Assembly: GCF_024166365.1 (NCBI RefSeq)
Contig: NC_064821.1
Coordinates: 47,209,093-47,273,092 of the forward strand
Length of the DNA: 64,000 nucleotides
Direction of reading: 5' to 3'
From: Elephas maximus indicus
Lineage: Eukaryota; Chordata; Mammalia; Proboscidea; Elephantidae
Part shown: piece by piece, positions 46,201 to 55,969 of the stretch
How positions within the stretch are numbered: position 1 is the first letter of the stretch
Layout: every line of letters begins with the position of its first letter
The notes under the pieces: model-generated
The model's database searches: none
Seen by the model: the letters and a program-made list of their open reading frames with translations, nothing else
What the model was told of the DNA's origin: nothing
Made by a program: the position numbers and the translations under genes

Positions 46201-49200
46201 GAGGTGCTTCAGAAGACAGGCCTAGTGACCTGCTTCCGAAAGGTCACAGCCTTGAAAACCCTATGGAGCAGTTCCGTTCAGCACACACGGGATCACCGTG
46301 AGTCAAAACTGATTCATAGGCAACCAACAACAACAACATGAGAAAATGTTTATAAACTATATAACAGAGAACTCATCTGGAATATATAAACCCATTGCCG
46401 TATAGTCAATTCCGACTCATAGAGAACTTACGGACAGAGTAGAAACTGCCCCCATCAGGTTTCCAAAGTGCACCTTGTAGATTCAAACTGTCAGTCTTTT
46501 GGTTAGCAGCCAAGCTCTTAACAACTGCTCCACCAGGGCTTCTTACAGAACATATGAAAAACTCTCAAAACTCAACAGTAAAAAGCAAAAACAAAAACAA
46601 TCGAATTAGTCAAACAGGCAAAAAACATGAAGGAACATTTCACCAAAGAAGAAATACAGATAACAAAAAAGCACATGAAAAGACCTTCAACCATTAGGGA
46701 AATGCAAATTAAGATCACAATGAGATATCACTAGACACCTATTAGAACTGCTAAAATATGAAATTGTGACAGTACCAAATGTTGGCAAGGATGCAGAGAA
46801 ACTGGATCTCTCCTACATTGCTGGTGGGGACATAAAATGGTACAACTACTCTGGGAAATAGTTTTGCAGCTTCTTAAAAACTATAGTTGCACCACTGGCC
46901 ATTTATCCTAGAAATATGAAAACTCATGTCTACACAAAGCCTGTACACAATTATTCATAGCAGCTTCACATGTAATAGCCTGAAACTAGGAACAATCAAA
47001 ATGCCTCTAAGTACATGAATGGTAAAACAAAGTGCAATACAATCATACCATGAAATAATCTTTATCAATAAGACAGGACAAGTTATTGACACACGCAATG
47101 ACTTGGATGGCTCTCAAGGGCAGTATGCTGAGTAAAAAAAAAAAAATCTCCAAGGGTCACATGCTGCATGACTCCATGTATATAAAATTCTGGAAATAAC
47201 AAAATTATAGAAATGGAAAATAGACTAGTGATTGCCAGAGATTAGGGATGGTGGGGGGAAAAGGAGGTGGGCGTGGTTATAAAGGGTAGCCGGAGGGAGC
47301 TAGCAGTCTTGTATTATGGTTGCGCTGATGGTCATGCAAATCCACATGTTTGATAAAATGACACAGCGCTATACACACACAATGTGTCAATGTCAATTTC
47401 TTGATTTTGGTATTATACTACAGTTACATACGATATAACCCCATGAAGGGTACACGGGACTTCTCTGCACTGCCTTTACTACTTACTGTGAATCTATAAT
47501 TATTTCAAGGTTAAAAAAAAAAACCTAAAAATTAAAAAACGGATTACCGTTCCATCGCAACTCACGAATTACTCATCAATGCTTTTCGGGAAAAGCATTT
47601 TATAAACAACTTTGTTATAGTTTAGGGTGGGGATGGGATGGAGAGTCCTTTAAATCAGGGATGTTTAAATTAGATAAGAAATTTACACACCCACGCCATC
47701 AAGTTGATTCTGGTTCCTAGCGACCTTATAGGACAAAATAGAACTGCCCCATAGGGTTTCCAAGGCTGTAATCTGCATCAGATCTGCTGGTGGGTTTTAA
47801 CCACTGACCTTTCAGTTAGCAGCCAAGCACTTAATCACTGTGCCACCAGGGCTCCGATAAGAAATTTAGAGGTTTAAATTAGATTACTTAGAGGGTTAGA
47901 CTTCAAAAAGGGAATGAAAGAGCAAACCACAGAGTGGAAAAAAGATATTTGCAGCACATGAGCAAGAGACTAAAATATTCCTATAAATCAACACGAAAAG
48001 GACAAACAACCTCATAGAAAAATGCTCAAAAGACCTATCAGACACTTCACAGGAAAGGAAATCCAGATGGCCAACATAACATAAAAATGTGTTCAACCTC
48101 ACTAGTGATCAGAGAGATGCAAATTAAACCACAAGGAGATACCACTATCTACCCACCAGATAGATAAAAAATCAAAAGTCTGATAATATCAGATGTTAAC
48201 AGGGATGTGGAACAAAAGTAACTCTTATTTACTACCAGGTAAGTATAAAGGAGTCCAACCATTTTTGGAAACCAGTTTGGTATATCTACCAAGGACCAAA
48301 ATACACATTCCTTTTTTTTTTCATGTCCCAGCAATTTTATTTCTAGTTAGGAAAAAAAAAAACAAAAAAACAAAGAACAGAAACATGTGCTTATATGTGC
48401 TGAAATACATGGACAAAAATATTCATCCATCATTGTCTGTAATAGCCACAAACTGGAAACAACCCAATTGTCTATCAATATTAGAATGGATAAACAAACT
48501 ATGATATACAATAGAATAGCATACTGCAATGAAAATCAACTAAAGATATTAAAAAATTCACAGATGAATCTTAAAGATGCAATATTGAGCAAAAGAAGCA
48601 AGATACAGAAGAATGCATGCAGTGTGATTTCACTTGTCTGATGTTCAAAACCAGACATTAAACTGTGTTATTAAGTAGCAAACCTATAAAGAGCAAGGAA
48701 GTGAAAACCACAAAAATCTGGGTGTGCTTAGTCCTAGTGGGAGGGAAGGGTCGTAAGCTGGAACAGACACACCGGCGCTTCCAGGGAGCAGAGAGAGTCC
48801 TGTTTCTTGATGCGACAGCAACTAGCAACAACACGGTAGGGTCATGTGGGCATTCATTATACAACAATTTGTTAAGCTTTACATTTATGTGCTTTTGTAT
48901 ATATTTCCCCATAGTACACAAAATGTTTTATATTGCTTTAAAAGGACCTTTAAATATCTTCAGATAAGATTTTATTAGTGCTGTCCTACATGTATTTTTA
49001 ACAACCTCCAAATAGACACTCATCTGACTTATTCTGATATTTCAGGTTACACTTTTACCCTTGGAAATCTTCTGTATATGAACTCAATTTATTAAGTCTA
49101 GCTTGTTATCTGTCCTCCACAAAGACAAAGAATAGGTTGACCCATCAATAAACTTATTTTATGAATGCTGATTCCCACCAGACACTTGCTGGCTTCCTTA

Positions 49201-52200
49201 TAGAAATAGTATCTTGATTAATAAATTAATGAATGAATTCCATTATTAAAAGTTTTCATTGAATCCAGATTGGTGTTATAATAATCCATTCCATTAAACA
49301 AATTCCCTCCTAGTTCTCTAGCCCTTCCTCAGGTTGTGGGTCTAAGCTCAGGTTAATGATCATTTTAGCCAGAGGAGCTGTGCTAGGTGGTGGAAAGATT
49401 ATTCAGTGATTACCTTTTGCCAGTATGCACGTCCAACTGGTTTAAAACGCACACACACGCAGGCACGCACACATGCACCCACCCACGCACCCAAGACGGC
49501 CGCATACTTAAGTTGTCATTTTCCTAGAACGTTGGATGTAGCCTGAGTTTCTCAACCTTGGCACTATTGACATTTTGGGGCTGAAGAATTTAGGAGCATC
49601 GCTGGTCTCCACCCACTGGATGTCAGTAGCGCCCACCCTGTCATGACAACCAAAGATGTCTCCAGACATGGCCAAATCACATCTGCTGGATAAGGAGTTT
49701 CAGTAACTTAAAATAAAAATTGGCCTTTCTACTGTAAAAAGCTTTGCCTCATAAGAGCGCATATCTAATACTTTTATATTAGTCTTACGTTGCTTGAATA
49801 TATACAGGAGTTTCTTTCTGCCCCATTTCGCAACGGAGAAACGGACCACGAGGAAGAACACCAGGAATAGCAGGGCAGCCGATATTAGCGCAAGAAAGAA
49901 GGTGATGATCTGTGGGTGGTGATCTTGAAAACAAGAACAGAAGAAATGCATGCAGAAATGTATATATATGCAAATATGCCTATGTTTACCCTGAGCATGA
50001 TGGGAAGTGGCATCTCCAACCTGCCAATCTAGCAAACTTGTCTGCATGTTAAGAAAACTTAAAAAAAAAAAAATCCTTAGTAATTTTCTCGGATTGGTTT
50101 GGCCTTTCTAACATATGGAACCAATTGCCATCGAGTCTGTTCCAACTGATGGCAACCCCATGTGTGTTAGAGTAGAACTGTGCTCTATAGGACTTGGGGT
50201 GGTGCAAATGGTTAACACAACTGGCTGTTAACCTAAAGGCTGGAGGTTTGAATCCACCCAGATGTGCCTCAGAAGAAAGTCCTGACAATATACTTCTGAA
50301 AAATCAGCCACTGAAAACCCTACGGAGCACAGTTCTACTCTGACACACTTGTGGTTGCTGTGAATAGGAGTTGGCAGCAACTGGTTTGGTCTAACATATA
50401 GAAAATATTATCACAGGAAATAAAAGTCTCTTCTTGCATGGAAATATTTAAGAATATTTGCCCACAGGAATGGAGGCCATGGGGGCTGCTCTGCTGGAGG
50501 TCAGGGGGTAGCCACCAGATTCCATCAGAGGTCCTTCCACCCCCTTTACTTGTTGTTGACAAAGGTATAGCAACAGTTTGGGTCAAGTCTTACTTGCCCT
50601 GCTTTCTAATGTGAACCTGTGACTGAGAGAACAGCAAACACCTGAGAAAGAGCTGGTGGCTCCCGTGAAGCCAGGGTAAAAGTAGGAAGGGGTATCGGAG
50701 GTGCCTCTGTAGGCAGAAAGATATGAGGCATCGAGATAGCCAGGTGGTTTAGACACCAACCGGAATAGCCATCACACATTCCCTTGGATGTAACAGCAAC
50801 AAACCAGCTACCTGGCTTTCTCTCGGGAGCAGGAACAGTGACCGAGGATGTATCCGGAAAGGAGTCTGCTGCAGGTGGTCCACACACCACATCCCTTTTC
50901 TTAGTCCCATTTGCAAGTACAGATTTTCCTTCCAAAGAACAGCTGGGATAGTCCAATGAAAAGAGTTCAAATAAGTAATTCAGAAACAGATCATTCTAAT
51001 TTAAGAACATTGACATTTTTTACCCAATGAAGCTGACTAGTGATAAAGATGTGTGGGCTGGGCCCACAGGCAATGTGAAAATGTTTTGATAGATTTCCTC
51101 TCCACCATCTGGCTTCCTCTAGCTTTCACATAGATTTCTAGTCTCTCCATAGTCCTCCCTACTCTACCCACCTAACTGGATTCGTCTTCCTTCCCAGGCA
51201 CGGAGCCATGCTGGGCTCCTTCTTGTTCCATGACAGCTTAGGACAGGCTGTTCTACCTGGGTTGTCTCTTGCCCCCAGCTTCTTAATCATATTTGGACAT
51301 CTCTGGCATATATAAAGGACAGACAACTTAGCACAGGGTTAGGAGTTTCAGACAGACAGACAGACAGGGTTTGAGCCTTAGCTTACCCTCTTTGCAGAAT
51401 GACTTTCAGCAAGTTATGAAATCTAAGACTCAGTTTCCTCATCTGCAAAACAAGGACTGTACATGCTCCCTGGACTGTCATGAGGAGCAAATGAATGAGT
51501 CCTAGTGACAGTCTCAATAAATGGTAGCTATTCAAATCAACAGGAGACCTGGTGGTAAAATGGTTAAAGTGCTCGGCTGCTAACCAAAGTTAGTGGTTCA
51601 AACCCACCGGCCATTCCACGAGAGAAAGACGTGGCGATCTGCTTCAGTAAAGATTTACAGGCTTGGAAACTTTATAGGGTAGTTCTACTCTGTCCTATAG
51701 GGTCACTATGAGTTGGAATCGACTCAATGGCAGTGGGTTTTTAGTTTTATCTGACTAGACAGCAACTAACAACAACCAAAATCGAAAAACCAGATGCATT
51801 GTCATTGAGTCTATTCTGACTCATGGCAACCCCATATGTTACAGAGTAGAACTGTGTTCCATAAGGCTTTCTTGGCTACAGTCTTCGTGGAAGCAGATGG
51901 CCAAGGCTTTCCTTCGTGATGCTGCTGGGTGGGTTTGAACTGCAACCTTAAGGTTAGTAGCTGAGAGTAAACTGTACCACCCAGGGACCTTCTAACAGAA
52001 ATGACATCACCATTATTATTTTTAATGTTGTTGTTACTATCTCTTTCCCTTTACCCCTTTGGAAACCCCGGTGGTGTAGTGGTGAAGAGCTGCTGCTGCT
52101 AACCAAGAGGTCGGCAGTTCAAATCTACCAGATGCTTCTTGAAAACTCTATGGGGCAGCTCTGCTCTGTCCTACAGGGTTGCTATGAGTTGGAATTGACT

Positions 52201-55200
52201 TGACGACAACAGGTTTGGGTGTTTTTTTGTTGTTGTTGCTCTTTACCCTTTTATCTACTCAAAACCTACCCATCGTCCAAAGCCCAGTTCAAATCCCACT
52301 TTTTCATGCAGACTCACTTGACTACTCTGAACTATTTGTATTGAAAGACCCTTAAAAAAAAAAATTCCAATGTTATGAGCCTATCCTTTAATAAAATATA
52401 ATAAAAATGAATTACTGGAAAATCAAATGAAAAGAGAACAAAAGTAGACAAAATGCAAGGCCCAATGTTTTATTATTAGAGTCAACAGACAAAAAATGAC
52501 TCTGTCAACTGCCATAAAGATATCTAAAAGCTCGCTCTCTTGCCATGAACATACAGCATTCGTGAGCCAGCCCTGTCTGCAAAACACGTACTGAGTAGCC
52601 CTGGTGGGATCACACAAGTCAACAGCATGTTCTCTCTTATGTTGTTGATGTTTAAGTACGTGTGGTGGTCTCGTTTGCCCAAGTATGTGTTATTTTTTGA
52701 GGGTGGGAAATACACATAACATTCTCATTGCTGGCATTCGACTCATGAGGATAGGGATTGGTTAAAGAGGGAAGGTAAGAGGCAGCAAAAGGAGCCCTGG
52801 TGGCACAATGGTTAAACACTTGGCTGCTAACTGAAATGTTGGCAATTCAAACCCACACAGAGGCTCCAAAAACCTGACGATCTGCTTCCGTAAATATTAC
52901 AGCCTAGAAAATTCTATGGGGCAGTTCTACTCGGTCACATGGGGTCACCATGAGTCAAACTCAACTCGACACCACCTAACAACAACAACAACAGCAACAT
53001 GGAAATACCCACTTTGCATCACCTCACACTGTTCCCATGCTGCCTATTAGTATCTTATATGCCTCTACCTGTTTGTCATTTTGTCATACTGTGGTGGCTT
53101 GTGACGCTGGAAGCTATGCTACAGTATTTCAAATACCAGCAGGTTCACCCAAGGTGGACAGGTTTGAGCAGTGCTTCTAGACTAAGACAGAGCAGGAAGA
53201 AAGACCTGGTGATCTACTTTCGAAAATTAGCCATTGAAAACCTTATGAATTATAAAAGAATATTGTCCAATACAGTGCTGAAGATGGTGTTGGACCATCT
53301 GCTGTACATAAGGCTGCAATAAGTCAGACAACAACTAACAACAACAACGCTATGTCTACACTTCATAGACATAAAAAAAAACTTCAAAGGTAGCATTCCT
53401 TGTCTTTAAAAAAGCTTAAACCATATTTTTCTCTAAGCCAAAGGAAATTAATGTTATACATACTTTGTCCAGGGCCGACAGATGCCATTTTTCTGATCAT
53501 TAAATGTCCCAAGGCAACAGTCTTTACAACCTTGCATAAAAATTGAAGCAATAATTAAAAAGGAAGCACTTTCATTGTTTCATAACTTTACATCTGATGA
53601 ACATAGTAGATCATTAACTTAATACAATGTACACAAATGTACTAAAGTTTTCATTCTAATTGCACACAGAGTATTAAACATGTATAAAATGTATGAAAAT
53701 GCATGGTCCTGGTGAATGACAGACGTTCTGATTTCAAATTATTTCCATTTATTGAAAAATAATTTTGAAAATGTCACATACTTGGTGGCTCTGTGGTTCA
53801 TTACTTAATTTTAAGTTTAAACAAAAAAAAATTTTTTTTACTTTATATTCAAAGGATCAAAACCAAAGCTAATGAGTTAGGACTAGATAATCCATTACTG
53901 TGGAGTTAATTCTGACTCATAATCACCCATCAGGACAGAGTAGAACTGCTTCATAGGGTTTCCAAGGAGCAGCCGGTAAATTTGAACTGCCAAGCTTTTG
54001 GTTGGTAACCGAGCTCTTAACCACTGCTCCACCAGAACTCCAGGTCTAGATAGCCAACTTATAATAGATTAGACAAAAACAAACCTACCTTCTTTTGTTA
54101 ATTCTTGACCTTGTTTACAATCCTGTTGACACATGGTGCACCCTGCCCCCAAGCAGTGGAATCCTGAGACACACTCACACTCTGCATCCCTGGTCGGGGA
54201 GCACGCCCTCTTGGTCTTGAAAACACCTGCAAAGTCCCCGCAATGTTACATTACGCTTGACCTCCACATTCAGGAAGCAAATTTTTGAAGAAAAATTCTG
54301 CAATAAAATCCATGCTTACTCTATTATAACGTTATTAATGACCTTAGAGTATAAAGTTTACTTTTCAATCTCCGGAAAAAACATGTTTATATTTTGCTAA
54401 TTAAAAAATTCTCCCTTGTCAAACATATGTTTCTTCTAGTATTTAAAAAGCTCAATCCCCATATAATCACCACTGTAATAAATTACTTTACTGGTCCTGC
54501 CTGTTGATAGAGAAACCAGCACCTTTGGCACGTATGCCTTCTAATAGAGGTCAGGACCACCAGTTGCCCAGCTGCCACTGAACTGATTCCAACTTATGGT
54601 GACCCCACGTGTGTCAAAGTAGAACTGTGCTCCATAGGGTTTCAGTGCCTGATTTTTTGGAAGTAAATCACCGCGCCTTTCTTTCAAGGCACCTCTGGCT
54701 GGACTTGAATCTCCAACCTTTCAGTTAGCAGCTGAGTGCATTACCCATTTGCACCACCCAGTACTCCAGTGGTAATGACCACAGGGAATCAATGCTTGTC
54801 TCCCCAGTAGATGAAGAATACATGTGGGAAATCATACCTTCACATTTTCTGCACATGTCACAGTTCATCTGTCCACCTGTGCTGGAGAAACTATTTAGAG
54901 GACAAGGACTGCAAATCTGACTCTCGTTCTTCACACAGTAAGTACCTAAGAAAGGTAGACGATAGCTGCACATGTTTAACAGCACATACGCACCTCCTAA
55001 AGCATTATGAAAGTTTACAAGAAATAAGAAAATTAGAATATAAAAGAATTATTAACTTTCTAGATGCCACAATGCTAGGCATTATTTTGTTGGTTGACTT
55101 TTTGAAATTGCACATTAACAAGATTGCCTTCAGCATAATCACACAATTATAATAACAAAACACAGGTATTGCAATGAATAAATCAGTGGGAGAAATAAAA

Positions 55201-55764
55201 TTTCCCTTATCTATTGAATGGTACAGAATGATTCATGGGGAATGCTGATTGGATCCAGGAGGAGACCAATGCCCGTCATTGGTGCACTAAGATTTAAATT
55301 TGTCCACCTCTCCCCACTCTGTTAAGTCCTCTGGCTCTGGCTTATTCCCTGCTGTGCCTCCAGTTTAAGTACAAGACCTACAGACAATGTTAAGGTGTAG
55401 TGAGGTCTTGCCATGGGCCACACGCTCATCTAAACCCTTTATAGGATCCTTCCAGCAACCTTAAGAGATACGTTCTTTATTATCCCCAGGTGAAGTTAAG
55501 TGACTTGGTTCTACTCACACAATAAGTATGTATCATCCAATAAATATTTGTAAATGAGCAAATAAAAGGTAATTAAAAAGGAGCTCATTAGCCCTGACGA
55601 GCAGACTGACTGAACTGTATTTTCAACAGGACAGATCAAATGAACGCATGAATTTGGCTCTTACCGGCTAGACAGTCTCTGCAGGAATCCTGCACTGCTC
55701 CTGTCCTCTCAAAGTTCATGACCAAGAGTACTGTTGCCACCATGTTGTAATAGCCATTCCCCAT
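34191..55764 (-). CDS. TNFRSF9: TNFRSF9 (4-1BB/CD137), TNF-receptor family costimulatory receptor, complete coding span
   Basis: TNFRSF9 is a type I membrane receptor on activated T and NK cells. It binds 4-1BBL and signals through TRAF1/2 to NF-kB. The coding sequence joins seven minus-strand exons: 55764-55665, 54945-54838, 54226-54089, 53530-53464, 50942-50812, 49923-49789 and 34279-34191. Their lengths (100, 108, 138, 67, 131, 135, 89) sum to 768 nt, i.e. 255 aa plus stop, the human length. Visible parts are a signal peptide (about 1-23), cysteine-rich TNFR repeats (about 24-160), a Ser/Thr/Pro-rich stalk, a transmembrane helix (about 187-212) and an acidic tail carrying a TRAF-type TxQE motif (234-237) and ending CEL. 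Sequons at N138 and N149 match human; N40 is extra. All introns are GT-AG. The product is recognised exon by exon from near-identical segments such as QICSPCP and [11 protein letters not shown]. No disruption is seen. Confidence 0.97.
35050..35841 (+). mobile_element. Older L1, 5' UTR part, interrupted by the younger L1
   Basis: This stretch looks like an ancient mammalian L1 5' UTR. It joins, across the younger L1, to 43658 onward, where text such as GAATGAGAAAAGACAATC follows and resembles the 5' UTR/ORF1 junction of L1M-type elements. Strand and continuity are inferred from that join. Confidence 0.7.
37361..38348 (+). pseudogene. L1 ORF1 (RNA-binding chaperone), frameshifted and with a stop
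   Basis: The N-terminal part has a heptad-rich coiled coil (about 37560-37790, e.g. [10 protein letters not shown]). The frame is lost at an A-run near 37808, and reading resumes in another frame at about 37857 with the RRM-like segment ([10 protein letters not shown]). A TAA at 38100-38102 interrupts that frame, and the C-terminal domain ([11 protein letters not shown] onwards) continues to a stop at 38346-38348. ORF1p forms trimers that coat L1 RNA; this copy could not make the full protein. Confidence 0.85.
38808..42645 (+). pseudogene. L1 ORF2 (endonuclease-reverse transcriptase), broken
   Basis: ORF2 encodes an AP-type endonuclease, a reverse transcriptase and a Cys-rich tail. The start region (MTALNTYLS) is in one frame and shifts before the LQETH endonuclease motif near 38925. 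From there one frame runs to 42645 but has in-frame stops at 39820-39822 (TAA) and 42112-42114 (TGA). The RT catalytic FADD is intact at 40930-40941. Around 40475-40540 an apparent 1-nt gain and a roughly 26-nt T-rich partial duplication offset each other, so the frame stays open but a conserved RT stretch is scrambled. Longest open part is 39934-42114. Not functional as it stands. Confidence 0.88.
46130..46340 (+). repeat. AfroSINE-type SINE (long form) in old L1
   Basis: tRNA-like head with the B-box-like GGCAGTTCAAA, the middle module 'tgacctgcttccgaaagg', and a CAACAACAAC tail like the RTE 3' end. Confidence 0.85.
46388..46545 (-). repeat. AfroSINE-type SINE (short form) in old L1
   Basis: Reverse copy: the 3' end (gtcaattccgactcatag) is at left and the head (ctccaccagggctt) at right. 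It lies in the same old L1 about 50 bp from the plus-strand SINE. Confidence 0.85.
47690..47855 (-). repeat. AfroSINE-type SINE
   Basis: Reverse copy ending in gccaccagggctcc. A near-match 'gataagaaattta' lies on both sides and is a candidate target-site duplication. Confidence 0.85.
47858..48960 (+). mobile_element. Further old L1 3' part
   Basis: Sequence resembling the ORF2 3' end and 3' region of an old L1, with degenerate protein similarity (the segment [17 protein letters not shown] reads in frame near 48450). It follows a SINE at 47690-47855 and probably belongs to a different L1 from the one ending near 47520, because the same ORF2 segment occurs twice. Confidence 0.65.
49550..49690 (+). 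mobile_element. hAT-like non-autonomous DNA transposon fragment
   Basis: 'gtttctcaaccttggcacta' and 'tgtctccagacatggccaaa' match a common ancient mammalian hAT-type MITE. It lies in TNFRSF9 intron 7, about 100 bp from exon 7. Confidence 0.55.
49789..49923 (-). CDS. TNFRSF9: TNFRSF9 exon 7: transmembrane helix and juxtamembrane region
   Basis: A 135-nt exon (acceptor tttcaag, donor gtaaga), phase 1 to phase 1, residues 182-227. It encodes an unbroken hydrophobic helix (about 187-212) followed by a basic stretch ending [11 protein letters not shown]. Residue 215 is Trp where human has Arg, in the cytoplasmic stop-transfer segment. Confidence 0.96.
50119..50392 (+). repeat. Two AfroSINEs in opposite orientation
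   Basis: 50119-50190 is a reverse 3' fragment; 50191-50392 is a forward long-form SINE. They abut head to tail in TNFRSF9 intron 6, giving an inverted pair of SINE 3' ends able to pair in the pre-mRNA. Confidence 0.85.
50812..50942 (-). CDS. TNFRSF9: TNFRSF9 exon 6: CRD4 end and stalk
   Basis: A 131-nt exon (acceptor atcccag, donor gtagct), phase 2 in, phase 1 out, residues 138-182. It supplies the NCS and NGT sequons, the RDVVCGP end of the last cysteine-rich repeat, and a Ser/Thr/Pro-rich membrane-proximal stalk. The stalk is the least human-like part of the protein. Confidence 0.95.
51335..51540 (+). repeat. MIR
   Basis: 'gactcagtttcctcatctgc' is a MIR hallmark, with 'tcaataaatggtagctattc' at the 3' end. 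A (CAGA)n run starts it. TNFRSF9 intron 5. Confidence 0.8.
51542..51748 (+). repeat. AfroSINE-type SINE (long form)
   Basis: Inserted at the 3' end of the MIR. 'gagacctggtggtaaaatgg' to 'atggcagtgggtttttagtt'. TNFRSF9 intron 5. Confidence 0.9.
51785..51992 (-). repeat. AfroSINE-type SINE (long form)
   Basis: Reverse copy 37 bp from the forward SINE at 51542-51748, making an inverted pair of about 200-bp arms in intron 5. Confidence 0.9.
52062..52232 (+). repeat. AfroSINE-type SINE (short form)
   Basis: 'gaaaccccggtggtgtagtg' to 'cgacaacaggtttgggtg'. TNFRSF9 intron 5. Confidence 0.9.
52789..53000 (+). repeat. AfroSINE-type SINE (long form) with CAACAA tail
   Basis: 'ggagccctggtggcacaatg' head, middle module, and a 3' end 'cacctaacaacaacaacaac' like the RTE 3' end. 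TNFRSF9 intron 5. Confidence 0.9.
53087..53352 (+). mobile_element. Internally deleted RTE-derived element
   Basis: Same layout as 25380-25765: 'catactgtggtggcttgtga', 'agtatttcaaataccagcag', the shared 'gaaagacctggtgatctact' module, then directly 'acaactaacaacaacaac'. It ends about 110 bp before TNFRSF9 exon 5. Confidence 0.7.
53464..53530 (-). CDS. TNFRSF9: TNFRSF9 exon 5: CRD3/4 segment
   Basis: A short 67-nt exon (acceptor atgcaag, donor gtatgt), entering in phase 1 and leaving in phase 2, residues 116-138. It encodes CKDCC, GTFNDQK and GICRPWT, a 4-1BB signature. It splits the codon of the glycosylated Asn138 with exon 6. It was too short to stand out as an open frame and was found by splice-site and protein matching. 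Confidence 0.95.
53885..54042 (-). repeat. AfroSINE-type SINE (short form)
   Basis: Reverse copy in TNFRSF9 intron 4, 47 bp from the exon 4 donor. A near-match gactagata / gtctagata flanks it. Confidence 0.87.
54089..54226 (-). CDS. TNFRSF9: TNFRSF9 exon 4: second/third cysteine-rich repeats
   Basis: A 138-nt exon (acceptor tttgcag, donor gtaggt), phase 1 to phase 1, residues 70-116. It contains GFHCLGAGC and [10 protein letters not shown], essentially as in human 4-1BB, with all expected cysteines. The region contributes to ligand contact in the family. Confidence 0.96.
54567..54766 (-). repeat. AfroSINE-type SINE (long form)
   Basis: Reverse copy in TNFRSF9 intron 3. Its right end is 71 bp from the exon 3 donor. 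Same strand as the gene. Confidence 0.88.
54838..54945 (-). CDS. TNFRSF9: TNFRSF9 exon 3: first cysteine-rich repeat
   Basis: A 108-nt exon with acceptor tttcttag and donor gtatga, phase 1 at both ends (Gly34 to Gly70). It contains CSPCP, GGQ and the C..C..C spacing of a TNFR cysteine-rich repeat and is the most recognisable piece of 4-1BB in the window. It holds the extra sequon N40-E41-S42. A SINE ends only about 70 bp into the following intron. Confidence 0.96.
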
Positions 55765-55789
55765 GATGAAATCTTGCATGGATATGATA
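55665..55789 (-). CDS. TNFRSF9: TNFRSF9 exon 2: 5' UTR tail, start codon, signal peptide
   Basis: The acceptor tttgctag precedes 55789. The start ATG is at 55764-55762, giving 25 nt of 5' UTR in this exon. It encodes a peptide beginning [10 protein letters not shown] with a hydrophobic core, closely like the human signal peptide (MGN start). The exon closes with donor gtaaga in phase 1 after residue 33, splitting Gly34. This start is preferred because it aligns with the human start and supplies the signal peptide. Confidence 0.95.
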
Positions 55790-55969
55790 CTAGCAAAGCA
55801 GATTCCCAATGAGTTTTAATAATCAAATTAGCTGATTTCACGTATGTCACTCTACAAAAGGCAAGAATTTCAAATAATGAGATGATGTCTCCTTCCAGAA
55901 CTTTTTCATTCCAACCATGACCTATCTGATTCTACAAGACATGAACTCAGGGTATTTCAGGACCAATTA

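Larger units (their letters stand above)
43658..47520 (+). mobile_element. Older L1 continued: degenerate ORF1, parts of ORF2, 3' end; holds two SINEs
   Basis: 43658-44560 is degenerate ORF1. 44990-46090 matches the L1 endonuclease region (e.g. [15 protein letters not shown] read near 45030). 46550-47520 resembles the ORF2 3' part and tail. The central RT region seems deleted. AfroSINE-type copies sit at 46130-46340 (+) and 46388-46545 (-). No frame is open for long. It may be one element or two joined fragments. Confidence 0.7.
34280..49788 (-). other. TNFRSF9: TNFRSF9 intron 7 (15.5 kb), mostly LINE-1
   Basis: This is the intron between the transmembrane exon and the last exon (gtaaga ... 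tttttag). 34280-35050 and 48960-49550 show no recognised element. Nearly all the rest is L1 DNA in the plus orientation, antisense to the gene: an old L1, the full-length L1 inside it, and further L1 3' ends with SINEs. About half of the intron length comes from the single 7.8 kb L1. Confidence 0.85.

Noticed and set aside
52999..53322. 107-codon plus-strand frame in TNFRSF9 intron 5
   Set aside because: Mostly the RTE-derived element at 53087-53352.
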